This document shows, piece after piece, positions 11,765-22,706 of a DNA stretch of 64,000 bases (the stretch's first letter is position 1; each line of letters begins with the position of its first letter). A model generated the notes under the pieces. It was not told the DNA's origin and searched no databases. It was given only the letters and a program-made list of their open reading frames with translations. This DNA comes from Nannocystis exedens (GTDB lineage Bacteria; Myxococcota_A; Polyangia; Nannocystales; Nannocystaceae), in assembly GCF_002343915.1 (NCBI RefSeq), contig NZ_NETK01000001.1:3048001-3112000 (forward strand), in the 5' to 3' direction. The position numbers and the translations under genes were made by a program.

Positions 11765-13803
11765 GCGACGCCCTCGCCGCCGCGCAACGGGAGCTCGAAG
11801 AGCTGCGTCTCCGCCTGGCCGAGGCCCAGGAGACGATCCGCGCGATCCAGGGCGGCGAGGTCGACGCCCTCGTGATCAGCGACGCCGAGGACCCCGAGCC
11901 GCCGCGGGTGTTCACGCTCGACGCGGCCGACAAGCCGTACCGGCTGCTCGTCGAGCAGATGCACCACGCGGCCGCGGCGCTGACGATCGACGGCGTCGTG
12001 CTCGCCTGCAACAACCACCTCACGCGCCTGTTGCGGTGCGAGCGGCAGGAGGTGCTGGGCCAGCCGCTGCAGCAGCACATCGACCCGCCGGGCCTGCCGG
12101 TGTTCGAGGGGCTGCTGCGCGACGGATTGGCCGCGCTGACCGAGCGCGAGGTGATGCTGCGGCGGGCCGACGGCGAGCGCCTGCCGATCGTCCTCGGCGT
12201 GCGGGCGCTGCACGAGGGCGTCGCCGGCGTGTGCCTGCTCGTCGTCGACCTCAGCGAGCAGAAGCGGCGCGAGCGGCTGATCGCCGACGAGGCGACCGCG
12301 CGGGCGATCCTCGAGCAGGTCGCCGACGCCGTGGTCGTGTGCGACAACGAGGGCATCGTCCTGCGCGCGAGCCGGGCCGCGCACGACCTGTGCGGCACCA
12401 ACCCGCTGTTCCAGCGGTTCGACCGCGTGTTCGCGCTGACGCGCCACGACGACCCGCGCGCGCGCGTCGACCTCGACACCGTGTGGCGCGGCGAGCCGCT
12501 GCGCGGCCTCGAGGTCTGCTGCGACCGGCCGGGGGGCAAGCGCGCCGACCTGATGCTGGGCGCGGGTCCGCTGGTGGTCGCCGGCGGCGAGCGGCTCGGG
12601 GTGGTGATCACGCTGACCGACATCACCTCCTTGCGCGCGGCCGAGGACGAGCTGCGGCGCCGCGCCAGCGAGCTGCAGGCCGCCGACCGCCGCAAGGACG
12701 AGTTCCTGGCGATGTTGGCTCACGAGCTGCGCAACCCGCTGTCGCCGATCCAGTCGTCGCTCGAGATCATGAACCTGCAGGCGCTCGACGACCCGCTGGT
12801 CAACCAGTGCCGCGACGTCATCGAGCGGCAGGTCCAGCAGCTCACCAGGCTGGTCGACGACCTGCTCGAGGTGTCGCGGATCAACACCGGCAAGATCCAG
12901 CTGCAGATGGAGCGCATCGACCTCGGCGCCGCGGTGCTGCGCGGCATCGAGACCAGCCGCCCGGCGGTCGACGCCAAGCGCCACCGCCTCACGTTCGCCT
13001 GCCCGCCCGACCCCGTGTGGGTGCGGGCCGATCCGACCCGGATCGCCCAGGTCATCGGCAACCTCGTCAACAACGCCGCCAAGTACACCGAGAGCGGCGG
13101 CGAGATCGGCGTGCGCCTCGAGAGCGAGGGCGGCCGCGCCGTCGTCCGCGTGCGCGACAGCGGGATCGGCATCCCGCAGGAGATGCTGGCCGAGGTGTTC
13201 GACCTGTTCACGCAGGTCCACCGCTCGCTCGACCGCTCGCAGGGCGGCCTCGGCATCGGCCTGGCGCTCGTCAAGCGGCTGGTCACCATCCACGGCGGCC
13301 AGGTCGAGGCGCACAGCGACGGCCCCGGGCTCGGCAGCGAGTTCGTGGTCCGGCTGCCGCTGTGGGACGGCGGGCGCGTCGGCCAGGAGGCGCCGCGCGT
13401 CGACAAGCCGACCGGCACCGGCCCGAGCCTGCGCGTGCTCGTCATCGACGACAACCGCGACGCCGCCGAGCTGCTGGCGGCCCTGCTCGGCATGCTCGGT
13501 CACAAGGTCCAGACCGCCGCCGACGGCCCGAGCGGGATCGCCACCGCGCTCGCGTTCATGCCGCAGCTCGTGCTGTGCGACATCGGCCTGCCGCTGCTCG
13601 ACGGCTACGGGGTGGTCGCCGACCTGCGCGCCCGCCCCGAGTTCGCCGACACCCGCTTCATCGCCCTCACCGGCTATGGCCGCGCCGAGGACCGCCAGCG
13701 CTCGCAGGCCAGCGGCTTCCACGCCCACCTGATCAAGCCGGTCGGCCTCGCCAAGCTCAAGGCGCTGCTGGGCCCGCCGCAGGCCGGCGAAGTCGAAGCC
13801 TGA
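11761..13803 (+). CDS. PAS-PAS hybrid histidine kinase with C-terminal receiver (KaiBC-linked)
   Basis: This 680-residue protein starts at a GTG with GGGGG 8 bases upstream. An N-terminal coiled coil with an IRAIQGGEVDALV motif leads to two PAS-like modules (about residues 58-180 and 185-295). HisKA has His321 (AHELRNPLSPI), the HATPase has DSGIGIP and GGLGIGLAL, and the receiver has phospho-Asp 607 (CDIGLPLLDGYG) and a final IKPVG Lys. It is soluble. Its position directly behind kaiB suggests it plays the part that SasA/CikA-type kinases play for KaiC in cyanobacteria. Dyad repeats follow the stop. Confidence 0.9.
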   Translation: MSDALAAAQRELEELRLRLAEAQETIRAIQGGEVDALVISDAEDPEPPRVFTLDAADKPYRLLVEQMHHAAAALTIDGVVLACNNHLTRLLRCERQEVLGQPLQQHIDPPGLPVFEGLLRDGLAALTEREVMLRRADGERLPIVLGVRALHEGVAGVCLLVVDLSEQKRRERLIADEATARAILEQVADAVVVCDNEGIVLRASRAAHDLCGTNPLFQRFDRVFALTRHDDPRARVDLDTVWRGEPLRGLEVCCDRPGGKRADLMLGAGPLVVAGGERLGVVITLTDITSLRAAEDELRRRASELQAADRRKDEFLAMLAHELRNPLSPIQSSLEIMNLQALDDPLVNQCRDVIERQVQQLTRLVDDLLEVSRINTGKIQLQMERIDLGAAVLRGIETSRPAVDAKRHRLTFACPPDPVWVRADPTRIAQVIGNLVNNAAKYTESGGEIGVRLESEGGRAVVRVRDSGIGIPQEMLAEVFDLFTQVHRSLDRSQGGLGIGLALVKRLVTIHGGQVEAHSDGPGLGSEFVVRLPLWDGGRVGQEAPRVDKPTGTGPSLRVLVIDDNRDAAELLAALLGMLGHKVQTAADGPSGIATALAFMPQLVLCDIGLPLLDGYGVVADLRARPEFADTRFIALTGYGRAEDRQRSQASGFHAHLIKPVGLAKLKALLGPPQAGEVEA

Positions 13804-13838
13804 CCCTTCGGCCAGCTTTGCTTTCTGTGCGCAAAGCC

Positions 13839-13989
13839 CTGTCCGCAAGGACAGCACGGCCCACTGCGCCGTGAAACACCCCGCAGGGACAGGCTCCGGT
13901 CCCACGTGACCGAAGAGACAGCCCTCGAAGCGGCCGTCGCTCCAGCGCACCGCGTCCCCGGCCTCGCCGGCGCATGTCTTTAAGGACAG
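13839..13989. repeat. TGTC-N6-GACA dyads between converging kinase genes
   Basis: A CTGTCC-GCAA-GGACAG hairpin (13839-13854; 6-bp stem, GNRA-type loop) and an ATGTC-N6-GACAG unit (13974-13989) lie between the stop at 13803 and the stop of the minus-strand gene at 14026. No gene is seen in this gap. Confidence 0.75.
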
Positions 13990-14025
13990 GTGCCCCGCGG
14001 CTCCGCGGTCGGGCCTTCGACGTCT

Positions 14026-15024
14026 TCACGCGCTCGGCTCGAGCGCGACGGGCAGGCCGATGGCGAGGGCCGTGCCGCCGCCGGTGAGCGACGGTTCGTG
14101 CCAGAGCCGGCCGCCGTGGGCTTCGACGATGCTGCGGGCGACGAACAGCTCGGTCGTGGTCCGGCGGCGGGCCAGCGACGGACGGCCGAGGTCGGTGATC
14201 ACGTTGCTCACGCGCAGCACGACCTCGCCGCCGGACACCTCGCCGCGCAGCGTCACCACGCGGTCTCCGCCGGCGGCTCGCAGCGCCGACTGCAGCGCGC
14301 TGCCGACGGCCCGGACCAGGCGCTCGTGGTCGCCCAGGACCGACGCCCCGGAAAGCTGCAGGAATTGATCGATCCGCACCTTTCGCGCCGTCGCCGAGGA
14401 TGCCGACCGGCCCACCGCCTCGGTCACCAGCAGGGCCACGTCGAGCGGTCGCCGCTCGAGCAGCTCCGGGCTCCCGCGCAGGTCGGCCACCTCGTGCAGC
14501 CCGCGCGTGACGTCCTGCAGGCGTTGCGACGCGCTCTCCAGCATCTCGGTCACCATCTCCTGCTCCGGCGAGCCGCCGCTGAGCCCGGCGAGGTAGTCGC
14601 GGCACAGGCAGATGTTCATCAGCGGGTTGCTGATGTCGTGGGCCACCATCTCCAGCAGTTGCGCCTCGCGCTCCCGCAGCAGCCCCGCCATCCCGGCCGC
14701 GTACTGGCGGTCGAGCAGCTCGTGCAGCGCCTCGCCGACCTCACCCTCGCGGTCGCCCGGATCGAGGTGTCCCCCGACCGCCCGGCGGAGCGCCGCGAAC
14801 TCGCGGGCCAGCGCCTCGGGCCCCGTGTCCTCGCGCGCGCGGGCCGCTCCGTGCCCGCTCGCGGCGTCGGCCGGGGCCGCCTCGTCGGTCGCCTCGAGCA
14901 ACTCGGCCAGCTCTTCCACCAGCAGCTCGGCGCCGTCGAACAGCTCGACGAACGCCGGCAGTCGCTCGCGCAGGCGGTGCGCGGCGTGGGCTCGAGACGA
15001 AAGGGAAGACTGCCGGTCCGGCAT
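14026..15024 (-). CDS. Histidine kinase-like protein, cytoplasmic
   Basis: About 332 residues if it starts at the ATG at 15024; a GTG at 15108 is an alternative. The N-terminal ~115 residues are helical and acidic with no named domain. The H-box region reads LEMVAHDISNPLMNI, with the His near residue 130. The ATPase part is divergent: there is no clear N-box Asn (SALQSALRAAGG), but a VSNV motif and a C-terminal FVARSIVEAHGG box remain. It may be a low-activity or pseudo-kinase, or act by dimerising with neighbouring kinases. The start has no strong ribosome site. Confidence 0.75.
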   Translation of the reverse strand: MPDRQSSLSSRAHAAHRLRERLPAFVELFDGAELLVEELAELLEATDEAAPADAASGHGAARAREDTGPEALAREFAALRRAVGGHLDPGDREGEVGEALHELLDRQYAAGMAGLLREREAQLLEMVAHDISNPLMNICLCRDYLAGLSGGSPEQEMVTEMLESASQRLQDVTRGLHEVADLRGSPELLERRPLDVALLVTEAVGRSASSATARKVRIDQFLQLSGASVLGDHERLVRAVGSALQSALRAAGGDRVVTLRGEVSGGEVVLRVSNVITDLGRPSLARRRTTTELFVARSIVEAHGGRLWHEPSLTGGGTALAIGLPVALEPSA

Positions 15025-15456
15025 CGTCGGCGGCGCAATATGGCACAGACGCGAGCGGCGCGTGAAGCTCCGCGCTCCCGTCCGCGCCGCCACTGCGGTG
15101 AATTTCACGGTAGTGGGGGCCTGTACGGGTGATTTTCGCGCGTTCGCCGAAGTCGTCGCCGACTCACGTCGCGTCGCGGCGCGCGGCGAGCGTCGGCGCC
15201 GTGCGGCGCTGTGCGGCGCCGGTGTCCAGCGCCACGCCCGCTCGCCCTGTCCTCCTCGTCTTCATCCGAGCCTCCTCCTCGTTCCGCGTGTGCATGTACA
15301 TGTCCCAAGAGTCATGTCGGCCATCTCTGCGGCGCCCGGCCCCGCTTCGACCGGCCGATGACGCCGCCCCGCACGCCGAGCAGTCGTCGACGACCATCGC
15401 CCCGAAACGCCAGCGCGACCTGCCGCGCCCACGTCGAGCGCGCGCGTCGATTCGCC
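15025..15456. other. Non-coding gap of 430 bp with one degenerate dyad
   Basis: No supported gene lies between the two minus-strand genes. A dyad with one mismatch (ATGTC-N6-GTCAT, 15300-15315) is present. The strand upstream of the kinase start (15025-15125) shows no clear -35/-10 pair. Confidence 0.5.
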
Positions 15457-16062
15457 TCACCCGCCCGGCTCGCCGCGAGGCGTCGCTGGCACGTCGAGCT
15501 CGAGCGGCACCCCGAGCCGGGCCGCCAGCGTCGCCGCTGCGGCTCGCGCGGCCGCCTCGCGCGTCGGCTCGGCGTGCGGATCGAGGTACAGCGACCCGAG
15601 AGCGAGGGTCCGGGCGTGCGTCCGCACCTCGAGCGCGAGCCAGCGGACGTCGCCCTGCTCCGACACCGTCTCGGTCGTGCGCGCGACGATCGCCACCGGC
15701 CCGAACACGGGCTCGCAGTGCTTGCGCACCGCCCCGCGGTAGTCCAGCGCCAGCTCGCCGCGGACTGCCACGATCCGCCGCGGCCCCTCGATGTGGAACG
15801 CGAACAGCACCACCCGCAGCAGGATGTACAGCACGACGCCGAACGACACCCCGTTGAGCAAGTCGGTGATGTCGTCGTAGCGCGTGCACACCGCGTACAC
15901 GATCAGCACCTCCAGGCCGACGATCAGCAGCACCAGCAGGTACAGGCAGACGCGCAGCGTCCAGTCGGCGCGGCTCCGTCCGCACGACAGCACCAGCCGC
16001 GTCCCGTCGTCGACGTCGACGACGAAGGGCCGGAACGGATCGGCGAGCGTCGTCTCGGTCAC
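15457..16062 (-). CDS. Two-TM membrane protein of unknown function
   Basis: This is a 201-residue protein from a GTG at 16062, preceded by a purine run (GAGAGAGAG) as ribosome site. After a ~30-residue start there are two membrane segments (about residues 33-57 and 66-90), then a ~105-residue soluble domain with beta-strand character (GPRRIVAVRGELALDY, ARTTETVSEQG). The C-terminus is Pro/Gly-rich. I do not recognise the family. It is probably an inner-membrane protein with the C-terminal domain in the cytoplasm. Confidence 0.65.
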   Translation of the reverse strand: MTETTLADPFRPFVVDVDDGTRLVLSCGRSRADWTLRVCLYLLVLLIVGLEVLIVYAVCTRYDDITDLLNGVSFGVVLYILLRVVLFAFHIEGPRRIVAVRGELALDYRGAVRKHCEPVFGPVAIVARTTETVSEQGDVRWLALEVRTHARTLALGSLYLDPHAEPTREAAARAAAATLAARLGVPLELDVPATPRGEPGG

Positions 16063-16843
16063 CAATCTCTCTCTCTCGAAAGTAAAATATCGCAGCCGGG
16101 ACCGCTTCCACCACGGGCGCGGCCGCGCCCCCGATCGCGCATTCGCCCGTGCGCCGCACGCCCGGCCTGGCCGCGCCGAGCCAAACGGCGACATCCCAGC
16201 GAGGCGAGGCGGTCGGCCCACGGGTCACCGGAGCACTCGCCCGCGCTGCGTTCGGCGCCGCTCTCCTGGACGGATGCGCCGACTCGGCCTCGCGGCGTCG
16301 GCCTGCATCCTCGCCGCGCCAGGGCCGCCACCGGCTGCGGCCGCTCGGCGTGCTCTCCACGGACCCCGACTTCGCAAGACGACGTCCGGACGCGCCCGCG
16401 GATCGCCTTCGCGCAGCCGCGAGCCGTCGTGCGGCTCGAGCTCCGCCGTCCGGGCCGCTGGATCGCGTCCGTCTTCAGATGCTGTGCCTGGGCAACGCTC
16501 TCGCCGCGGTCACCGCGAATGTGACAGCGAGCACGAGCATGTCTCTTCGGACACCTGCGCTCGCCTCGCCGCCGCCGCGCAGCCGCGCGGCGTCGGGGCC
16601 GCGTGGGCGCCGGTCGGCGCCGCGTCCGCCCGCGTACGTGCGGAGGGGACGCGGACGGCGCGACCGGCCTCAGCCAGAGCGACGCGCCGCGGCTCCGCGA
16701 CCTGTCCGAAGGTGCAGCGCCGTGAACCCGAAGCGCGGTTCGTCCTCCATCCCTGCGAGGACTTGCGCACGTGTGCGATGCCGCGGTGGCAGCAGTCGCC
16801 GACGTTGCAGGCCGCCGCGGGACCTACGACACTGACGATCAGC
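16063..16843. other. Non-coding gap of 780 bp with one dyad
   Basis: Open frames here are long only because of GC bias and have no family signal. A near-exact dyad (ATGTC-N6-GACAC) lies at 16539-16554. A half-matching copy starts at 16702. The gap separates divergent genes and should hold both promoters, but no clear promoter could be read. Confidence 0.5.
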
Positions 16844-18391
<1,548 letters not shown>

Positions 18392-18521
18392 GCCCGCCTT
18401 CCAGTCGTGTCCGCGACCTCGCGACCGTCACGGCGCGCCCCGGCGGCCGCCCGACGAGACGGACCCGGCGCCCGTGGTGACTGGTCCGCAGGGGCCACGC
18501 GCCGAGCGAATCATCGTGAGC

Positions 18522-18565
18522 CTGTCCTCCTGGACATGTTCGAAATCACATGCTTGAAGAGACAG
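18522..18565. repeat. Tandem array of three 14-bp dyads
   Basis: Units begin at 18523 (TGTC-N6-GACA), 18537 (TGTT-N6-CACA) and 18551 (TGCT-N6-GACA). They abut exactly, with a 14-bp period, between converging genes. Confidence 0.75.
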
Positions 18566-18603
18566 ATGAACGAGGACGCCCGGCGCCGCGCTCGCTCCGT
18601 CCG

Positions 18604-19113
18604 TCACGTCGCGCCGCCGCGGCCGCGCGGCGCCCACCACCACCAGTGCGTCGGCGGGACGCCGGCGTCGATCTCCTCGTCGCGCAGGTACCCCTCGCGG
18701 TCCGCCAGCTCCCGCAGGTCCTCGTCGAGAGCCGCGAGATCGACCATCAACGACTCGAACTCGAGCGCCGCGTCCGCCAGCTCGATGAAGAACGCCAGCG
18801 CCGAGCGGCCGCGACACGGCCCTGGCCACCCCTCGGCCTCGCGCAGCGCCGACGAGGCCTGACGGCCCGCGAACCACTGCAGTTCGAACATGCCCTCGTC
18901 GGCGAAGTGCCGCCACACCGGCGCCAGGCGGGTGGACGCCTCGCGCCGACGCGCCGGCTCGCGCGCGCACGCGAGACCCAGGTGGTAGAGGTTGCGCAGC
19001 ATCGCCGCCGCGAACCAGCGCCGGTGCTCATCGGCGATCCGCGTGCGCGCGACGCCGTCGAGGTTCTCCAGGATCCGCTCGATGCAGCCGTCCAGGTCCG
19101 TCGCCCCGCTCAT
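18604..19113 (-). CDS. Uncharacterised 169-residue protein
   Basis: Starts at ATG 19113. The sequence is mostly helical and acidic (RILENLDGVARTRIADEH, ADAALEFESLMVDLAALDEDL), with a Trp cluster (four consecutive Trp) near the C-terminus. No signal peptide or membrane segment is seen. I do not recognise the family. Amphipathic helices suggest a small cytoplasmic helical bundle. A dyad array lies downstream of its stop. Confidence 0.6.
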   Translation of the reverse strand: MSGATDLDGCIERILENLDGVARTRIADEHRRWFAAAMLRNLYHLGLACAREPARRREASTRLAPVWRHFADEGMFELQWFAGRQASSALREAEGWPGPCRGRSALAFFIELADAALEFESLMVDLAALDEDLRELADREGYLRDEEIDAGVPPTHWWWWAPRGRGGAT

Positions 19114-19384
19114 GGCTCGCGCTCAGGATGCCACACGGCTGGCCGGGCCGCCGCAGTCGCCGGGCCCCGCGCGCCGACTCGAGCGCCGCGACCCCCGACA
19201 GACTCGTCAGCGCCCGCAAGTCGTCAGCCGGGCCGCGCGCGCCTCGTCGGCGGTGGTCCCGGCCGGGCAGGGCCGCGCGGGCGACTCGCACGCGAGGGCG
19301 GCGGCCAGCAGCAGCGCGATCCGGCGGCCGGTCACGCCCGGGTCGGGATACGCCGCGCCGCGCCGCGCCGCGCCGTGCCCGCAC

Positions 19385-19400
19385 ATGTCCCTCGGGACAG
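19385..19400. repeat. Single TGTC-N6-GACA dyad
   Basis: ATGTC-CCTCGG-GACAG lies just past the stop of the minus-strand gene ending at 19410. The inner bases could form a CUCG-capped hairpin (GTCC-CTCG-GGAC). Confidence 0.7.
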
Positions 19401-19409
19401 CTCCATCGC

Positions 19410-21248
19410 TCACCCGAGCTCGCCCCAGCGCACGACCGTGCCGTCCTCCGACGCGCTCCACAGCGCGCCGTCGGCCCACGTCAGCGCCAGCACCTCGTCG
19501 GTGTGGCCGTGGAGCGCCGCCACCTGCTCGCCGGTGGGCACGCGGTGCTGGGTGATCGCGCCCGACTCGTAGCCGACGAACAACCACTCCTCGGTGAAGC
19601 ACAGGCTGCACACGTGGCTCTGCTCGCCCGGGAGCTCGGGCGTCAGCTCGGTCACCGCCCCGGTGGCGAGCCGGACCAGCCGCGGCCCGGCGAACGTGCC
19701 CACCGCGACGAACGTCCCGTCGGGGCTGAGCGCCACCCCTCGGCCGCCCTTGGCGATCGGCGTCGACAGCAGCGTCTTCCCCTTCGGGACGCCGACGACC
19801 TCGAGTTGATCGTCGACCATCACCGCCGCCGCCGTGTCGGCCAGCGCCAGCCCCATGAAGCGACCCTTGAGCTTGACGTTCTTGGCCCACTTCGTCGCCC
19901 CGAACGCGCGCCACTGCGCGTAGCAGGTCGGCTCGGCGTGGAGCTGGGCGGGGTAGCTGTGGGTGATGACGCCCCACGTCACCCCGTTCGGCGCCACCGT
20001 CACTTCGCCGGCGCCGCGCTGGACCTCGAGCGACTCGAGCGGTTCGCCGGCCGCGTCGAGCACCGCGACCGCGAGCGGATTCATCGGACCTTGCTCGTGC
20101 AGGACCAGCAGCCGCTGACCGTCCCGTGTGCGGGCGACGTCGCGGACGTTGGTGCGCGCGAGCATCCGTGTGGCCCCGGTCGCCAGCTCGATCTCCTTCA
20201 CCGACTCCATGTAGTTCGCCGACTGGGTGATCTGCACCGTCAGCGCGCTGCCGTGGACCATCACTCGCTGCAGCCCGCGGCTGTAGCCCGTCGACCTGGC
20301 GATCGGCTGCTCGGGGCGGTCGATCTGCCAGATCGTCACCCCCGCGTCGCTGAAGTCGATCGCGGCCACGTGCGCCGCGCTGGAGGCCGCCGACTGGCCG
20401 CGCCAGCCCGGCAGCAGGCCGATCGTGCTCGGCTGCTCGACCGCGAAGACCGTGCGCGCGGCCGCGACGTCCCACACCTGCACGTCGCACAGGCTGCCGT
20501 GAAAGGTCAGGCGGCTGCGGTCGTGGGAGAGGGTCCCTTCGTGCGCGCGCGACCACACCTCGCGGTCATGGACGAAGGCGCCGTCCTTGAACCCGACCCG
20601 CTGTCCGCGAGTGCCGACCAGGCCGCCGTCGTCGACGACGAACAGCGGCTCGGGCGCGATGAAGAACGGGCTGTCGGCGCGCGGCTCGACCCGGCCGTCG
20701 GCGTGGATGACCAGCATGTTCTTGCCCTTCATGTACACCGCGCCGTCGCGGCGGACCGCCAGCGAGCCGGTCGCCTCTTGCGGCAGCTCGAGCTCGCGGA
20801 CGGTGGCGCCGGTCAGCGCGTCGACGGTGCAGAGCACCCGCGGCGGGCCGAACCGGAACCAGTAAAGGTGCGCGCCATCGGGCGCGAGCGCCCCGGAGAA
20901 CTGGTAACCCGGGATCGGCCCCGCCACCAGCTTCACCACGCGCCCCGAGCCCGGCCACACGCGCACCACGGCGCGGCCTTGCGGCTCGCGCACCGCCGCC
21001 ACCACCGATTCGCCGTCGGGGTGCGCGACCATCCATTCGACCCCGCCGATGCCCTCGACGACCGCGCGCGGCGGCGTGGGCGCCGCGGGGTCGTGCAGGG
21101 TGACTCCCAGGCTCGTGCCGATGACCAGCGAGCCGTCAGCGAGGAACGCCAGCGCGTGCGGCTTGCCGGCGAACACGCGCAGCGCGGGCGAGCGCGGGGC
21201 CGCGGGCAAATGGGCGACGGGAGCGGTGTAATGGGCGATCCACGGCAT
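19410..21248 (-). CDS. WD40/beta-propeller protein
   Basis: This is a 612-residue protein from the ATG at 21248; the long frame further upstream lacks any family signal and overlaps a lipoprotein gene on the other strand. The sequence is a series of beta-propeller blades with repeated GxLxxDGxxLxW- and VWDVAxA-like elements. It ends with a clear WD repeat (LHGHTDEVLALTWADGALW, then GTVVRWGELG). No signal peptide is seen, so it is probably a cytoplasmic scaffold. No catalytic domain is attached. The partner is unknown. Confidence 0.8.
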   Translation of the reverse strand: MPWIAHYTAPVAHLPAAPRSPALRVFAGKPHALAFLADGSLVIGTSLGVTLHDPAAPTPPRAVVEGIGGVEWMVAHPDGESVVAAVREPQGRAVVRVWPGSGRVVKLVAGPIPGYQFSGALAPDGAHLYWFRFGPPRVLCTVDALTGATVRELELPQEATGSLAVRRDGAVYMKGKNMLVIHADGRVEPRADSPFFIAPEPLFVVDDGGLVGTRGQRVGFKDGAFVHDREVWSRAHEGTLSHDRSRLTFHGSLCDVQVWDVAAARTVFAVEQPSTIGLLPGWRGQSAASSAAHVAAIDFSDAGVTIWQIDRPEQPIARSTGYSRGLQRVMVHGSALTVQITQSANYMESVKEIELATGATRMLARTNVRDVARTRDGQRLLVLHEQGPMNPLAVAVLDAAGEPLESLEVQRGAGEVTVAPNGVTWGVITHSYPAQLHAEPTCYAQWRAFGATKWAKNVKLKGRFMGLALADTAAAVMVDDQLEVVGVPKGKTLLSTPIAKGGRGVALSPDGTFVAVGTFAGPRLVRLATGAVTELTPELPGEQSHVCSLCFTEEWLFVGYESGAITQHRVPTGEQVAALHGHTDEVLALTWADGALWSASEDGTVVRWGELG

Positions 21249-21545
21249 GGGGTAGCGCCCGAGGATATCAGCGCGCCGCGTCGTGTTCGTTTGCGATCGC
21301 CGAAAAAAACCCGGGATCGATCGGCCCGCGAGCGGCACTCCTCCCGAGGAGTCCGACGCTGACTCCAGCACTCGTGCTTTCTCGTGACGGGATCGACCGC
21401 GACCGGCCATGACCGAAGACACTCCCGTGCCGAGCCCTGCCGGGCGATCGCGACGAGCGGATCGACCTCGGCTTGCTACGCTGCGCGCCGGTCTCGAGCT
21501 GGTCGAGATCGCCATCACGAATGACTTGCCCATACCTCGGAGGAA

Positions 21546-22442
21546 ATGATGCATAAGCTCGCCCGATTGATCCCCGTGTTCTGCGCCGCCCTGCTCGGCG
21601 GCTGCTCCGATTCCACTTCCAAGGCCACCGGCACCCCGACGACGGACCCGTCGACCTCTTCCGGCGACACCAGCAGCTCGGACACCGTCACCCCGACCTC
21701 CAGCGGCTCGACGACCGGCAGCACGACCGACGAAGAGTCGACCAGCGTGACGGACGGCGAGGCGTCGATGTGCGACCCGTGGCAGCAGGACTGTCCGGAC
21801 GGCTACAAGTGCATGGCCTTCGCGCCCGAGGGCGAGCCCGCGTTCACCGGCAACATGTGCACGCCGGTGGTCCAGAACCCCGGCAAGGTCGGCGACCCGT
21901 GCAAGGTCGAGGGCGGCTGGTGGACCGGCGTCGACGACTGCGACTACGGCCTCGCCTGCTGGAACATCAACCACGACGACAACACCGGCCAGTGCGTCGC
22001 CCTGTGCACCGGCAACGAGGACACCTACGACTGCCCGGGCTCGGACGACATCTGCGTGTTCTGGGTCCCCGGCATCGCCCACGTCTGCCTGCAGGGCTGC
22101 GACCCGCTGCTGCAGGACTGCCCGTCCGGCCAGGGCTGCTTGCCCGACTGGGCCAGCAACGGCCAGCGGTTCGTGTGCCTGGCCGAGTACTCGTTCGAGG
22201 AGGGCCAGGAGTTCGACCCGTGCCAGTTCAGCAACGTGTGCGACCCGGGCCTGCTGTGCTGGGGCTCGGAGTCGGCGCTCGAGTGCGATCAGAACATCAG
22301 CGCGTGCTGCCTCTCGTTCTGCGACCTCACCGATCCGCAGTGCACCGGTGAGGGCGCCGAGTGCGTGTCGTTCTACGAGGGCGTGGGCGGCGAACCGCCG
22401 CCGGCCTTCGCCGACGTCGGGATCTGCGTGATCCCGGGCTGA
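21546..22442 (+). CDS. Cys-rich lipoprotein with Thr/Ser linker
   Basis: A GGAGGA (21538-21543) precedes two ATGs (21546, 21549). The 298-residue product has a lipoprotein signal peptide ending in a lipobox (LLGGC, Cys20), about 50 residues of Thr/Ser/Asp linker, then a domain with more than 20 Cys and repeated CxxxxxDCPxGxxC-like blocks. It probably sits on the outer membrane, disulphide-stabilised. This layout is common in myxobacterial surface lipoproteins. Function is unknown. Confidence 0.82.
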   Translation: MMHKLARLIPVFCAALLGGCSDSTSKATGTPTTDPSTSSGDTSSSDTVTPTSSGSTTGSTTDEESTSVTDGEASMCDPWQQDCPDGYKCMAFAPEGEPAFTGNMCTPVVQNPGKVGDPCKVEGGWWTGVDDCDYGLACWNINHDDNTGQCVALCTGNEDTYDCPGSDDICVFWVPGIAHVCLQGCDPLLQDCPSGQGCLPDWASNGQRFVCLAEYSFEEGQEFDPCQFSNVCDPGLLCWGSESALECDQNISACCLSFCDLTDPQCTGEGAECVSFYEGVGGEPPPAFADVGICVIPG

Positions 22443-22473
22443 GCCCGGACGCGCCCGGCTCGCCAATCAATGC

Positions 22474-22639
22474 ATGTCCCTTCCGACATGCTTCAAAAGA
22501 CATCCTGAGAATGCGGCGCCGTCCCCCGTCGACGGCGCCGCCGCGCTCGCGGTCCTCACCGCTCCCACACGACACCGCACCCAGGGACCGTGATGTCCGC
22601 GTGACGATGGCGCCCGCGACAGACTGTCCCTCGGGACAT
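22474..22639. repeat. Dyad pair in tandem plus a third dyad
   Basis: TGTC-N6-GACA at 22475-22488 is followed immediately by TGCT-N6-GACA at 22489-22502 (14-bp period). A third unit, CTGTC-CCTCGG-GACAT, lies at 22624-22639. All are between converging genes (stops at 22442 and 22707). Confidence 0.75.
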
Positions 22640-22706
22640 GTCGCGCTCGGGTAGGCTCCCGTCCGCCGCGCGGCGTCGGACCCGCGCTCGCCTCACCTCC
22701 GGCGCG

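Noticed and set aside
9589..13803. Search for a kaiA gene
   Set aside because: No kaiA-like sequence was seen; absence is normal outside cyanobacteria.
15884..16843. Upstream extension of the PAS hybrid kinase frame
   Set aside because: Arg/Pro/Ser-rich sequence with no domain, overlapping the minus-strand membrane gene.
21249..22466. N-terminal extension of the beta-propeller frame
   Set aside because: It overlaps the lipoprotein gene at 21546-22442 on the opposite strand and shows no domain. The ATG at 21248 fits the propeller start.
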